From: Rhodoligotrophos sp. CJ14
GTDB taxonomy: Bacteria > Pseudomonadota > Alphaproteobacteria > Rhizobiales > Im1
Length of the DNA stretch: 64,000 nucleotides
NCBI RefSeq assembly: GCF_038811545.1
Contig: NZ_CP133319.1
Span: 4,104,001 to 4,168,000, forward strand
Reading direction: 5' to 3'
The notes beneath the pieces were generated by a model. The model was not told the origin of the DNA. It worked only from the letters and a program-made list of their open reading frames with translations, and made no database searches. Shown in pieces: positions 26,834 to 35,015 of this stretch. Position numbers and translations under genes: made by a program. Within the stretch, counting starts at the first letter, position 1. Every line of letters begins with the position of its first letter.

Positions 26834-28416
26834 CTCGACACTCCTCTTTGGGAAGCGGCACTCGCACCGGGATAGAGATCTTCCGGTGCGCTCTGCGGTT
26901 TTTCGCCGAAGGCATAGGCGACCACGGCCTCCTCGCGCAAACCGCTCTTGGGTAATTCGGCAACCAGCTCGCCGGCATGCATCACATAGGCCCGATGCGC
27001 GAGGTGAACGAGTTCTTGCAAATCCGAGGTGATCAGCAGGATGGCGGCGCCCTCCGAACAGAGCCGCTCGAGCTGCCGATAGAAATCGAGCCTCGCGCCC
27101 ACGTCGATACCGGCGGTCGGCTCCTCGAAAACATAGACCTTCCGCGGTCGCGACAATGCGCGCCCCAGCACCACCTTCTGCTGATTCCCGCCGGAGAACT
27201 GCGCCACCTTCTTGGTTGGATCGGGCGGCGCGACATTGAGGGCCTGGAGGAGATTGGCGACCAGCCCCGAGAGGCTACGGCGGCGAATAAAGCCGGACCG
27301 GGCATATTGCGGCTCGGTCAGCACCTCCACCGTCATATTCTCAGCCACCGAGCGGTCGAGCGCCAGCGCCTCGCCCCGGCGATCCTGCGGCAGGTAGATG
27401 AGGCCCTTTTCCAGCATGCGTGCCGGGGCGGGATCGCGTACCTCCTGCCCATCGAGCTGGATCTTGCCCTGCGTTAATGGCCGCAGTCCGAAGATCGCGC
27501 GCGCGAGCTCCGACTTGCCGCACCCGACGAGCCCACCCAGGCCGACAATCTCGCCCGCATGCACTTTGATCGAGACGGCCTTGACGCTCTCACCCGAGCT
27601 GAGGGATTGGGTTTCGAGCTTCACCGGCCCCGGCTTGTGCGGAATGTCGGGATAGAAATGAGCCATCTCGCGCCCGACCATATCCGCGATGAGCCGGTCA
27701 TTGCTGACCTCCGCCAGGCGGTAATGGCCCGCCATGCGTCCATCGCGCAGGATCGTCACCACATCGCCCAGCCGGCGAATTTCCTCCATGCGATGGCTGA
27801 TATAGAGGATTGCCCAGCCCTCGTCGCGCAGCTGCCGCACGATCTCGAACAGACGCTCGGACTCATCATGGCTCAGCGATGCCGTCGGCTCGTCCAGAAT
27901 GAGCGCGCCGGGTCGGCCGCCTAAGGCGCGTGCAATTTCAAGTAGCTGCTGTTCAGCCCGCGCGAGGCTGTCGACCCGCGCCGTGGGGCGAAAGTGCAGA
28001 TTGAGCTTGGCGAGCGCATCCATGGTCTCCGCCCGCAGGCGCTTGCGGTCGACGAGCCCGCCTCTGACGGGCTCACGCCCGAGACCGTAATTTTCCTCCA
28101 CCGTCATCGCCGGCGCGAGGCTGAAATCCTGGAGCACGGCATTGATGCCCGACGCCCTGGCTTCCGCCGGTGTCATATAGGGCGCGGGCACACCATTGAG
28201 CTTGCGCTCGCCTTCATCCAGCCTGTTCACACCCGTCAACAGGCTGACGAGTGTGGACTTGCCCGCGCCATTTTCGCCCAGCAGCATGTGTACCTCGCCT
28301 CGGCGCAAGGCCAGCGAGACATCCTTCAGAGCGGCGAAGCTGCCATAGAACTTGGATGCATGAGAGAGCGAGATCAGCTCCTCGCCCTCTCTCATCCGGC
28401 TCGCGACTGCGGTCAT
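26830..28416 (-). CDS. Ribose-type ABC ATPase with two nucleotide-binding domains (RbsA-like)
   Basis: A 528-residue double ATPase. Domain 1 (about 12-250) has Walker A GENGAGKST and Walker B ALILDEPTASL. Domain 2 (about 265-505) has the degenerate P-loop GLVGCGKSE, signature FSGGNQQK and Walker B VYVFEEPTAGIDVG. This asymmetry is normal for RbsA/MglA proteins. It is coupled by 4-base overlaps to the binding-protein gene upstream and the permease gene downstream. Confidence 0.93.
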   Translation of the reverse strand: MTAVASRMREGEELISLSHASKFYGSFAALKDVSLALRRGEVHMLLGENGAGKSTLVSLLTGVNRLDEGERKLNGVPAPYMTPAEARASGINAVLQDFSLAPAMTVEENYGLGREPVRGGLVDRKRLRAETMDALAKLNLHFRPTARVDSLARAEQQLLEIARALGGRPGALILDEPTASLSHDESERLFEIVRQLRDEGWAILYISHRMEEIRRLGDVVTILRDGRMAGHYRLAEVSNDRLIADMVGREMAHFYPDIPHKPGPVKLETQSLSSGESVKAVSIKVHAGEIVGLGGLVGCGKSELARAIFGLRPLTQGKIQLDGQEVRDPAPARMLEKGLIYLPQDRRGEALALDRSVAENMTVEVLTEPQYARSGFIRRRSLSGLVANLLQALNVAPPDPTKKVAQFSGGNQQKVVLGRALSRPRKVYVFEEPTAGIDVGARLDFYRQLERLCSEGAAILLITSDLQELVHLAHRAYVMHAGELVAELPKSGLREEAVVAYAFGEKPQSAPEDLYPGASAASQRGVSR

Positions 28417-29486
28417 TTGCCTTCGGTCAAATTGAAGACGACCTTGAAGTCCTTGGGCGCGAACATGTCCGTATATTCGAAATTGTTCAGCGTCTCGGAG
28501 GTGACCATCTGCGGCTTCGGTCCAGCCCGCTTGGCAAGCAGTTCCTTGCCCTCCAGGAGCCTCAGCACCATGTCGACCGCAAGTCGGCCCTGCAGCGTGG
28601 TGAAGTCGGTGGGCGAAGCCTTGGTCGCGCCTGCCTTGATGTCCTCATAGACCGGCGGGATGATATCGAAGGCAGCGACATTCACCTTGTCCGCGAGCCC
28701 GGCATTGCGCACGGCGATAGCACCCGCCTCGGCCGCGATGTCGACCCCGACCACCCAGTCGATATCCTCATAGGTCAGCAGCGCGTTGGAGATCAGGTCG
28801 AGCTGCACGTTGAGGCCCGTATCCCCGCGCCGCGTGACGACCACTTCGACCTGCGATCCTTTGATCGCGTCATTGAAGCCGCGCACCGCGTCATCCGACC
28901 ATCCAGCACCCTGCGGCCCGGGGAAGAAGCCCACTTTCAGCGGTTTGCCGCCGGATTGGTCGACGATATATTTGCCCGTCGTGTAAGCAAGATCATAGAA
29001 GCTGACCAGCGCGTGTCCTGAAACGGACGGCTCGTTCACCCCATTGACGAAATCGATGACCGGGATGCCGGCATCCGTGGCCTTCTTGACCAGGGCGCCG
29101 ACGCCGTCCGCGCTGATCGCGCCCAGGATGATGCCGTCAGCCCCTTGCGCGATGCAATTGTCCATCTGTGAAAGCTGAGTGGACAGATTGGTATAGCCGC
29201 CCGCCTCATAGAGGGTCATGGATGTCTTGGTGCGCTTGATCTCGTCCGCGACACCGTAATTGGCGGCCACCCAGTAGCTGTCCTTGAGGTGCGGGAACAG
29301 CACGCAGATATTCCACGGCTTGCTGATTTCATTGGCCTGGATCAGCGGCCATTCCGCATCTTTCTTACCCTGGTCTGTCACCAGCTCGACCGGAATGCTG
29401 GTCGCCGCATCCTGTGCCCATGCGCCAGACGGGACCAACGCGCTTGCAACGAGCAGAAGCGCGAGCTTCGCAACCATACTCTTCAT
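28413..29486 (-). CDS. Periplasmic sugar-type binding protein, TorT-like
   Basis: A 357-residue secreted protein with a signal peptide (about residues 1-24, cleavage after GAWA) and a LacI-like periplasmic fold. The segments WNICVLFPHLKDSYWVAANYGVADE and YEAGGYTNLSTQLSQMDNC recall TorT and related proteins rather than classical ribose-binding proteins. ATG at 29486 has GGAGGGAG upstream and gives a clean signal peptide. It supplies specificity to the RbsA/RbsC-like importer; the ligand may be a small amine, amide or lactam, which is inferred only from the neighbours. Confidence 0.88.
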   Translation of the reverse strand: MKSMVAKLALLLVASALVPSGAWAQDAATSIPVELVTDQGKKDAEWPLIQANEISKPWNICVLFPHLKDSYWVAANYGVADEIKRTKTSMTLYEAGGYTNLSTQLSQMDNCIAQGADGIILGAISADGVGALVKKATDAGIPVIDFVNGVNEPSVSGHALVSFYDLAYTTGKYIVDQSGGKPLKVGFFPGPQGAGWSDDAVRGFNDAIKGSQVEVVVTRRGDTGLNVQLDLISNALLTYEDIDWVVGVDIAAEAGAIAVRNAGLADKVNVAAFDIIPPVYEDIKAGATKASPTDFTTLQGRLAVDMVLRLLEGKELLAKRAGPKPQMVTSETLNNFEYTDMFAPKDFKVVFNLTEGK

Positions 29487-29525
29487 GATAACTCCCTCCA
29501 TGAGTGGGGCCGCCTCGGCCCTCTT

Positions 29526-30245
29526 TCATTTCGCCGTGTCGATCACCTGACGCATACGCGCGGCCACATCGCGCGCATTGGGCGGATCGGAATGGATGCA
29601 GATCGTGCTGAACTGGATTTTCAGCGGCGTTCCATCCGTCGCGGCAACCTCCCCACTGACCAGGGCCTTCGCCAGCCGATCGGCCGCAGCGTCGAGATCG
29701 ACGGGTGAATGCGTGCGCGGAATGATCAGCTGTCCTTGCGGACCATAGGACAAATCCGCGAAGAACTCGCCGACAAAGGCTACCCCCAATTCGCGGGCCG
29801 CAACCTCGTGATTGGTGCCGGCCATGCCGAAAAGCGGCACGCCAAACACCTTCACGGCGGCTGCAATTGCTCGTGCTGTGTCGAGATCGCGTGCCGCCAT
29901 GCCATAGATGATGCCATGCGGCTTTACGTGGGCGAGCTCGACCCCCTCGGCCCGCAGGAAGCCTGCGAGTGCGCCGATCTGATAAACGAAGGCGGCGGTC
30001 AGCTCGTCCGGCTTGAGGTGCATTTCGCGTCGGCCGAAGCCCTCGCGATCGGGGAGGGAGGGATGCGCGCCGATCGCCTTGCCATGCTGAACAGCCAACC
30101 GGACCGTGCGCTGCATCGTCATCGGATCCGCCGCATGGAATCCGCAGGCGACATTCACGCAATCGACGTGAGGCATGATGCCTTCATCATCGCCGAAGCG
30201 CCAGTTGCCATAGCTCTCGCCCATGTCACAGTTTAACGTGACCAT
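29526..30245 (-). CDS. pxpA: PxpA (LamB/YcsF family) 5-oxoprolinase subunit A
   Basis: A 239-residue LamB/YcsF protein with the hallmark start TLNCDMGESYGNWRFGDDE, VNVACGFHAADPMTM, GAHPSLPDREGFGRR and HVKPHGIIYGMA. In PxpABC it is the hydrolytic subunit that opens 5-oxoproline. It leads the minus-strand cluster and is separated from pxpB and pxpC by the three importer genes. ATG at 30245 is chosen over a TTG 6 bases upstream. Confidence 0.93.
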   Translation of the reverse strand: MVTLNCDMGESYGNWRFGDDEGIMPHVDCVNVACGFHAADPMTMQRTVRLAVQHGKAIGAHPSLPDREGFGRREMHLKPDELTAAFVYQIGALAGFLRAEGVELAHVKPHGIIYGMAARDLDTARAIAAAVKVFGVPLFGMAGTNHEVAARELGVAFVGEFFADLSYGPQGQLIIPRTHSPVDLDAAADRLAKALVSGEVAATDGTPLKIQFSTICIHSDPPNARDVAARMRQVIDTAK

Positions 30246-30266
30246 CAGCAACCCACCCCTGTCTTG

Positions 30267-30276
30267 TGTTATAACA
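30267..30276. promoter_or_regulatory. Palindrome TGTTATAACA, putative GntR operator
   Basis: A perfect 10-bp palindrome 22 bases upstream of the pxpA start, in the AT-rich gap between pxpA and the divergent GntR gene. GntR/FCD operators are often short AT-rich palindromes of this size. The position next to pxpA would suit repression of the cluster. Confidence 0.45.
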
Positions 30277-30365
30277 AATTACGGCTAAACTGAAAGGCAA
30301 TTGGCCTCCTGTCAATAACTCTCTTCGGTCTGGGTGAGCTGGCCCCACTGAGAAAGAAAAGGTGA

Positions 30366-31067
30366 ATGGAAAGCGCATCGCCCGTCCCCCTGCCGCACAG
30401 CACGGGATCCGAGAATCCCGATCTCTATCCAGTCACCCGTGAGATGCTGCACGAGCAGATTTTCACCATTCTCAAGCGCAATCTGATGATGGGCCGCTTT
30501 GCGCCAGGCCAGAAGCTGCCGCTGCGCTGGCTTGCGAAATCGCTTGGGACGAGTGCGATGCCGGTGCGCGATGCGCTGCAGCGGTTGGAGAGCATCGGCT
30601 GCCTCGTGTCGACGCCCGCGCGCACCATGATGGTACCGGTTCTCTCCGTGAAGGAGCAGCAGGATATTTCGCGGCTGCGTGTATTGCTGGAGAGCGAGGC
30701 TGTGGCAGCCGCAGCGACCGCGCGCTCTGAGCAGCAGCTTGCAACGCTCGCCTCATGCTGCGCCGATATCCGCCGTTCAGCGGATACTGCCGATTTGGAC
30801 CTTTTCCTCGAGGCAAATTACCGCTTCCACATGGAGATCGCGGAGGCGAGCGGCATCTCCTTCATCGCGAGCCTGCTGGAGCCGCTCTGGATGCGCATTG
30901 GTCCGCTGGTGCGCATGTCGACACCCGATCACGCCCATATCCTGCGCTCGGTCGGCTTCCACGAGAAGGTCTATGACGCGATCATCGCGCGCAATGCAGA
31001 AGCGGCCCGCATTGCCATTACCGCGGATATTATCGAAAGCAATATGCCGATCGCGGCCGAGGAGTGA
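30366..31067 (+). CDS. GntR-family (FCD) transcriptional regulator
   Basis: A 233-residue regulator with a winged helix at about residues 28-90 (LPLRWLAKSLGTSAMPVRDALQRLESIGCL) and an FCD domain (about 98-225) with LRVLLESEAVAAAA, ANYRFHMEIAEASG and a metal-site His in GFHEKVYDAI. It is divergent from pxpA and is the natural regulator of the pxpA-importer-pxpBC-carrier-carboxylase cluster. AAAGGTGA precedes the start. Confidence 0.92.
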   Translation: MESASPVPLPHSTGSENPDLYPVTREMLHEQIFTILKRNLMMGRFAPGQKLPLRWLAKSLGTSAMPVRDALQRLESIGCLVSTPARTMMVPVLSVKEQQDISRLRVLLESEAVAAAATARSEQQLATLASCCADIRRSADTADLDLFLEANYRFHMEIAEASGISFIASLLEPLWMRIGPLVRMSTPDHAHILRSVGFHEKVYDAIIARNAEAARIAITADIIESNMPIAAEE

Positions 31068-31122
31068 TCAGGCAGGCCCAGATCTTTGATCGTGCCACGG
31101 GACCAGCAAGCCTGAGCCGAGC

Positions 31123-31332
31123 CTAAGCTTCACCCGGCCCGTCCAGAACCTCGCGCCCGCTCGCATAGACATAGATGCGTCTGCACCAGCGGCAACCAAT
31201 GATCTGTGCGAGCAGAACCTCGTGATCCGCCAGTGTGCAGCGCGGATACCCCTGGCAAACGCATTTGCCGGCAACCACTGGCCCCTCTGGATCTGCTTCC
31301 ATCGAATATACGCGCGCTTCTGGTGTCGGCAT
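31123..31332 (-). CDS. Cysteine-rich small hypothetical protein
   Basis: Not recognised. The 69-residue reading starts MPTPEARVYSMEADPEGP and contains CVCQGYPRC and, 19 residues on, GCRWCRR, a spacing that could bind zinc. A TTG at 31416 would add 28 residues. The ribosome site is weak, and several frames are open in this stretch, so coding is only plausible. The Cys pattern is the main argument for it. Confidence 0.35.
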   Translation of the reverse strand: MPTPEARVYSMEADPEGPVVAGKCVCQGYPRCTLADHEVLLAQIIGCRWCRRIYVYASGREVLDGPGEA

Positions 31333-31497
31333 GAGCTCGATATCTGCCCTCTTGCTTGATCCCGAATCCCCGGCTGGCGGCTTGGGGCCAGCGTCGATAG
31401 GAAACCGGTGTTGCAAAAATTGGGCCGTCTTGCATTTCCCATGCTGAGTGCCGCCCAGGAGATCTTCTGAGGCGAGGGAGTTTGCCGCACCCGCCGC

Positions 31498-31899
31498 CTA
31501 TGGATTGCGGGCCCCGCCGCAGCGTCGCTGCCCCCGGATCACCTCGATCCGCTGCGAGCTGAGTGGGTCGATCGGCACACCGTGATCTTCGCCCAGGACT
31601 GATACGTCGCCTGCGCCAATGCCGTTCTCCTGAATCCGCTCATCAGTGTGAAGGCACCCGGAGAGCGGCCTTCCCACATTCTCTCCTTCATGGCCGGGAA
31701 CATCGATTTCGCAGAGAGCAGGACCTGGGGATGGCTCCGCTTCCAACTTCACCGCAAACTTGCTATCCTGCCGAGGCTTGGGAAGGTGAAATGAGACGCA
31801 TTTTTCGGCGAATTCCCCGCAGAGACCGGTCAGGACGCCTGCTAGCAGGAGCTTAGCCCCTGGCGCGGCGTTGACGAGTTCCGCCTGAGCCAGGGGCAT
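31498..31899 (-). CDS. Hypothetical protein, 133 residues
   Basis: Not recognised. The frame is open for 133 residues, begins MPLAQAELVNAAPGAKLLLAG and shows moderate third-position GC bias. No conserved motif, signal peptide or membrane helix is clear. The purine-rich AAGGG is directly against the ATG, poor spacing for initiation. Kept as a low-confidence call because the 893-base gap between the GntR and Rnk-like genes holds nothing better. Confidence 0.3.
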   Translation of the reverse strand: MPLAQAELVNAAPGAKLLLAGVLTGLCGEFAEKCVSFHLPKPRQDSKFAVKLEAEPSPGPALCEIDVPGHEGENVGRPLSGCLHTDERIQENGIGAGDVSVLGEDHGVPIDPLSSQRIEVIRGQRRCGGARNP

Positions 31900-31960
31900 C
31901 CCTTGAACATCGCAGTCTGATCAAGTCAGCCGGTTCGCGCCGGCGCGGCGGAGAATTGTC

Positions 31961-32509
31961 ATGTCCCATGGCTCACATTGCTTCTTAACATCCAAGGATC
32001 ACGCCATCTTGCAAAGCCTGCGGGAGAGGGCGGGGCGTGATCTGAACGAGAACTATCTCCATCTGCTCGACAACAAGCTGTCGACGGCCATCATTGTTTT
32101 GCATCAGGACGTGCCGCGGAATGTGGCAACCCTGAACAGCCGGGTCGACTATTCGGTCAATGGTGGCCCGATCGACAGCTGCGTTCTCATCAATAACGAG
32201 GAGCTTGCTCTGGCAGGCATGACCCTTCCGATCACCTCTCTCCGGGGATTGGCCCTCTTGGGCATGGTTGAAGGCGGGCAAATCCTGATCGAGCACGCCT
32301 CTGGTGCGCGCGAGCGCATCACTCTGAACAGAGTGGCCTATCAGCCCGAGGCCGCGCGCAAGCGCCGCGCCCCGGCGGCACCTGCCGAGAATGCTCCCGC
32401 AGCCCCGGTCTTCATCTTTGACCGGACCGCCAACCGGGGGAAATTCGCGCCAGCAGCGGATGTTAAGGAGGAGCCGGACGATGATGATCCCGGCCCCAAT
32501 GCGGCATAG
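31961..32509 (+). CDS. Rnk/GreA-GreB C-terminal family regulator
   Basis: A 182-residue protein with a short helical N-terminus and a GreA/GreB C-terminal (FKBP-like) domain: KLSTAIIVLHQDVPRNVATLNSRVDY at about 38-63 and ALLGMVEGGQILIEH. Rnk-like proteins bind the RNA polymerase secondary channel or affect nucleoside diphosphate kinase levels. The C-terminal 45 residues are an Ala/Pro-rich, then acidic tail (EEPDDDDPGP), longer than in most Rnk proteins. GGAG precedes the ATG at 9 bases. A strong stem-loop follows the stop by 9 bases. Confidence 0.85.
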   Translation: MSHGSHCFLTSKDHAILQSLRERAGRDLNENYLHLLDNKLSTAIIVLHQDVPRNVATLNSRVDYSVNGGPIDSCVLINNEELALAGMTLPITSLRGLALLGMVEGGQILIEHASGARERITLNRVAYQPEAARKRRAPAAPAENAPAAPVFIFDRTANRGKFAPAADVKEEPDDDDPGPNAA

Positions 32510-32518
32510 AGGCTGGCG

Positions 32519-32556
32519 AGAGCATGATCCCGTTCAATCCGAGCGGATCATGCTCT
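32519..32556. terminator. Strong stem-loop / palindromic repeat after the Rnk-like gene
   Basis: Two perfect 12-base arms, AGAGCATGATCC and GGATCATGCTCT, flank a 14-base loop, beginning 9 bases after the Rnk-like stop. The arm sequence matches a palindromic repeat common between genes in Rhizobiales, so it may be both a mobile-type repeat copy and the functional 3' end. The T-tract is short (aattt). Confidence 0.6.
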
Positions 32557-32613
32557 AATTTCCCCCGATCGGGCGGATGATGTGGGTTGTGCGCCGCCTG
32601 CGAGAGAGGTGGA

Positions 32614-33291
32614 ATGAGCACGCAGCGAAAGACCATTGTCCTGACCGGTGCCTCGCGGGGGCTGGGGCTGGCCTTGGCCCGCGAACTCGTCCGGTTGGGT
32701 CATCATGTGGAAGCCTGCTCGCGCTCCGGCCAGGCATCCGAGCCCGTCGATTATCGAATTGCGGCTCTCGATGTTTCAAACCCCGGGCAGCTCAACCGCT
32801 GGGCCGCGGGGATCATCGAGGCGGGCCGCACGCCGGATATTCTCATCTGCAATGCTGCGGTGATCAATGCGCCGGCACCGCTCTGGCAGGTCCCGCAATC
32901 AGAGCTGAGCGAGGTGATTGGCATCAACCTCCTTGGCACCGGATACACCATCCAGGCTTTCGCCCCGGCGATGATCAAGCGCGGCAGCGGCATCATCGTG
33001 ACGCTCTCATCCGGCTGGGGCAGGTCGACGGACCCGGAAATGGCACCGTATTGCGCCTCGAGATGGGCTGTTGAGGGCATGACCCTGTCGCTCGCCCAGG
33101 AGCTTCCCAACGGAATGGCCGCGGTCACCCTCAGTCCTGGCGTCGTGAACACCAAGATGCTTCACAAATGCTGGCCAGAGCACGCGGATGCCTATGAGAC
33201 GCCGGAACCATGGGCCAAACGGGCCGCGCCCTACATCCTCGCGATCACATCCGCTCACAATGGGTCGCAGTTGACCGTGCCCGCGCCGTGA
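32614..33291 (+). CDS. Short-chain dehydrogenase/reductase
   Basis: A 225-residue classical SDR with the cofactor loop TGASRGLGLAL at about residues 10-20, NAAVINAP as the NAG-like motif, a catalytic region SSGWGRSTDPEMAPYCASRWAVEG and an LSPGVVNT loop. In the active site the usual YxxxK reads YCASR: Tyr is present but the Lys is replaced by Arg, which may lower or change activity. The ATG at 32614 follows GAGAGGTGGA. No substrate can be named. Confidence 0.85.
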   Translation: MSTQRKTIVLTGASRGLGLALARELVRLGHHVEACSRSGQASEPVDYRIAALDVSNPGQLNRWAAGIIEAGRTPDILICNAAVINAPAPLWQVPQSELSEVIGINLLGTGYTIQAFAPAMIKRGSGIIVTLSSGWGRSTDPEMAPYCASRWAVEGMTLSLAQELPNGMAAVTLSPGVVNTKMLHKCWPEHADAYETPEPWAKRAAPYILAITSAHNGSQLTVPAP

Positions 33292-33325
33292 CACGGCCGC
33301 ATCAAAACACGCCCGAGAGCCTTCC

Positions 33326-34843
33326 TCACTCCGTCGCCCGATAGAGTTCCGCCGCGACCGCCTTGAGCGCTGCGCGGCTCTCCGGCCGCAGATACATCAT
33401 ATGGCCGCCCTCGAGCACGCGCGTGCGGATGGGTTTGGCACCGGCCAATGTTGGGATCTGATCCACCAGATAGCGTGTCGTCATATAGGGGGTGACGAGG
33501 TCCGTATAGCCGTTCACCACGAGCACATTGAGCGCTGGATTCAAGGCGCGCGCCCGCTGAAGATCGCCCATCACGCCCGCATAGCCCTGGCGTGACGGGC
33601 TCGTGCCATAATCCCAGTTGCGGCCGATCTCGCTGTTCAAAAGCCGATAGCTGACTTTGGTATCGAACTTCAGCTCACCGCGCACATAGGCCACAAAGGC
33701 GGAGGTGAGCACCGGAATGCTGCGCTCGAGCACCGGGTCGGGGCTGGCTATGCGCGCGCTGTTCGGCGCAATATCCGGAACGGCGATGGTGCCGTCATAG
33801 GGGCTGATCGTCTTGCCCTTGGCACGCGCGAACTCCTTTGCAAACACGGACGTGGGAATCCGAGCGAAATGGCGCTGAACCAGATCGATCGGCAAGCCGG
33901 TAATCTCGGCAACGCGCGCACTCGCAAGCACACCGCCCCGTTCGAGGCCGCCAGCCACCGCCATGAGATAGTCGCCGAGCGCATAGCGCTCGACCTCTGC
34001 GACCCGTCTTTCCAGCTCTGGCCCGGTGATACCCTCGCTCGCAAGCCTTACAGCGGCCAGCGACGGCAGTTCCAGCGCCCACTGCAGCGGATCGAATGTA
34101 TCAGGTTGCACCAGCATGAACTCCAACGCCGGCGAGATGAGCACGAGCCCGCTCGGGCTGATGCCGATATCCTCCTGAAGCGTCCGGCCAAGCAGCGCCG
34201 CGCGAAAGCCGCCATAGCTCTCGCCCGCCAGGAAAACCGGCGCGTTCATCCGTCCCGCCTGGGTGAGATAGAGGCGGATGAAGGCGCCCATCGCGCTCGC
34301 GTCCTGATTGATACCCCAGAAGCTGCTCGTCTTCTGGCCGGGCGCCTCGCGGCTATAGCCCGTGCCCACTGGATCGACAAACACGAGATCGGTCATGTCG
34401 AGCCACGTATCCGGATTGTCAATGAGCCGCTGTGGAGGCGTGAGGAATTCTCCATCCTCCCCAGTGGCGATGATCCGCGGTCCGAGCGCGCCCAGATGAA
34501 GATAGGCAGAGGCGGCGCCAGGCCCGCCATTGAACACGAAGGTGATTGGGCGCTGTGCGCTCTGCAATGAGCCCTCGTCTGTGGGCACCGTATAGGCGAC
34601 ATAGAAGATTTCGGCGGTGACCTCGCCATCCCCGGACAATAGTGGCAGCGTTCCCGCTGTCGCCCGATACTTCAGCTTGCGCCCGCCTATGTCGATCGAA
34701 TGCTCGGTGGTCTGCGGCATGGGCAGCAGCGACAAAACTCCACCCGACGGTGCCGGTCGATAGGCAGGCTCTGCAGGACGCGCATGGGCAGTGCCGCCGA
34801 ACAGCAGGAGAAGGACAAGGATCACTTTCACGTCGAGCCGCAT
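33326..34843 (-). CDS. Secreted S10-family serine carboxypeptidase-like protein
   Basis: A 505-residue protein with a signal peptide (about 1-22, cleavage near AHARP) and an alpha/beta-hydrolase fold. S10 motifs are FVFNGGPGAASAYLH (oxyanion region), FLAGESYGG with the nucleophile Ser (near residue 207), VNGYTDLVTPY with the catalytic Asp, and LEGGHMMY with the catalytic His. It likely trims peptides from the C-terminus in the periplasm. GGAGGTGTC precedes the ATG at 34843. Confidence 0.9.
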   Translation of the reverse strand: MRLDVKVILVLLLLFGGTAHARPAEPAYRPAPSGGVLSLLPMPQTTEHSIDIGGRKLKYRATAGTLPLLSGDGEVTAEIFYVAYTVPTDEGSLQSAQRPITFVFNGGPGAASAYLHLGALGPRIIATGEDGEFLTPPQRLIDNPDTWLDMTDLVFVDPVGTGYSREAPGQKTSSFWGINQDASAMGAFIRLYLTQAGRMNAPVFLAGESYGGFRAALLGRTLQEDIGISPSGLVLISPALEFMLVQPDTFDPLQWALELPSLAAVRLASEGITGPELERRVAEVERYALGDYLMAVAGGLERGGVLASARVAEITGLPIDLVQRHFARIPTSVFAKEFARAKGKTISPYDGTIAVPDIAPNSARIASPDPVLERSIPVLTSAFVAYVRGELKFDTKVSYRLLNSEIGRNWDYGTSPSRQGYAGVMGDLQRARALNPALNVLVVNGYTDLVTPYMTTRYLVDQIPTLAGAKPIRTRVLEGGHMMYLRPESRAALKAVAAELYRATE

Positions 34844-34912
34844 GACACCTCCGAGCGAAACCACTGCCGCATTGCTAACATTTGGCCGGCCGGTCCGAAG
34901 TCAAAGGAACGT

Positions 34913-34942
34913 GTTTGGACCCGTGTGAGTCACGGCCCAAAC
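34913..34942. promoter_or_regulatory. Near-perfect inverted repeat in divergent promoter
   Basis: GTTTGGACCCGTG and CACGGCCCAAAC face each other across a 5-base spacer, 69 bases upstream of the peptidase start and 73 bases before the ATP-grasp start. Allowing one mismatch region the arms pair over 11-12 bases. It may be an operator for the divergent pair or an mRNA hairpin. Confidence 0.4.
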
Positions 34943-35015
34943 CGGCCTTCTCGCATTTACGCTTTGCGATCCCGGCCCTTGCTGGGAGAAGCCGGCGCGC
35001 CCCATAGTTCAGCCC

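Noticed and set aside
26830-28416. Degenerate second P-loop (GLVGCGKSE) in the RbsA-like ATPase
   Set aside because: The asymmetric second site is normal for RbsA/MglA double ATPases.
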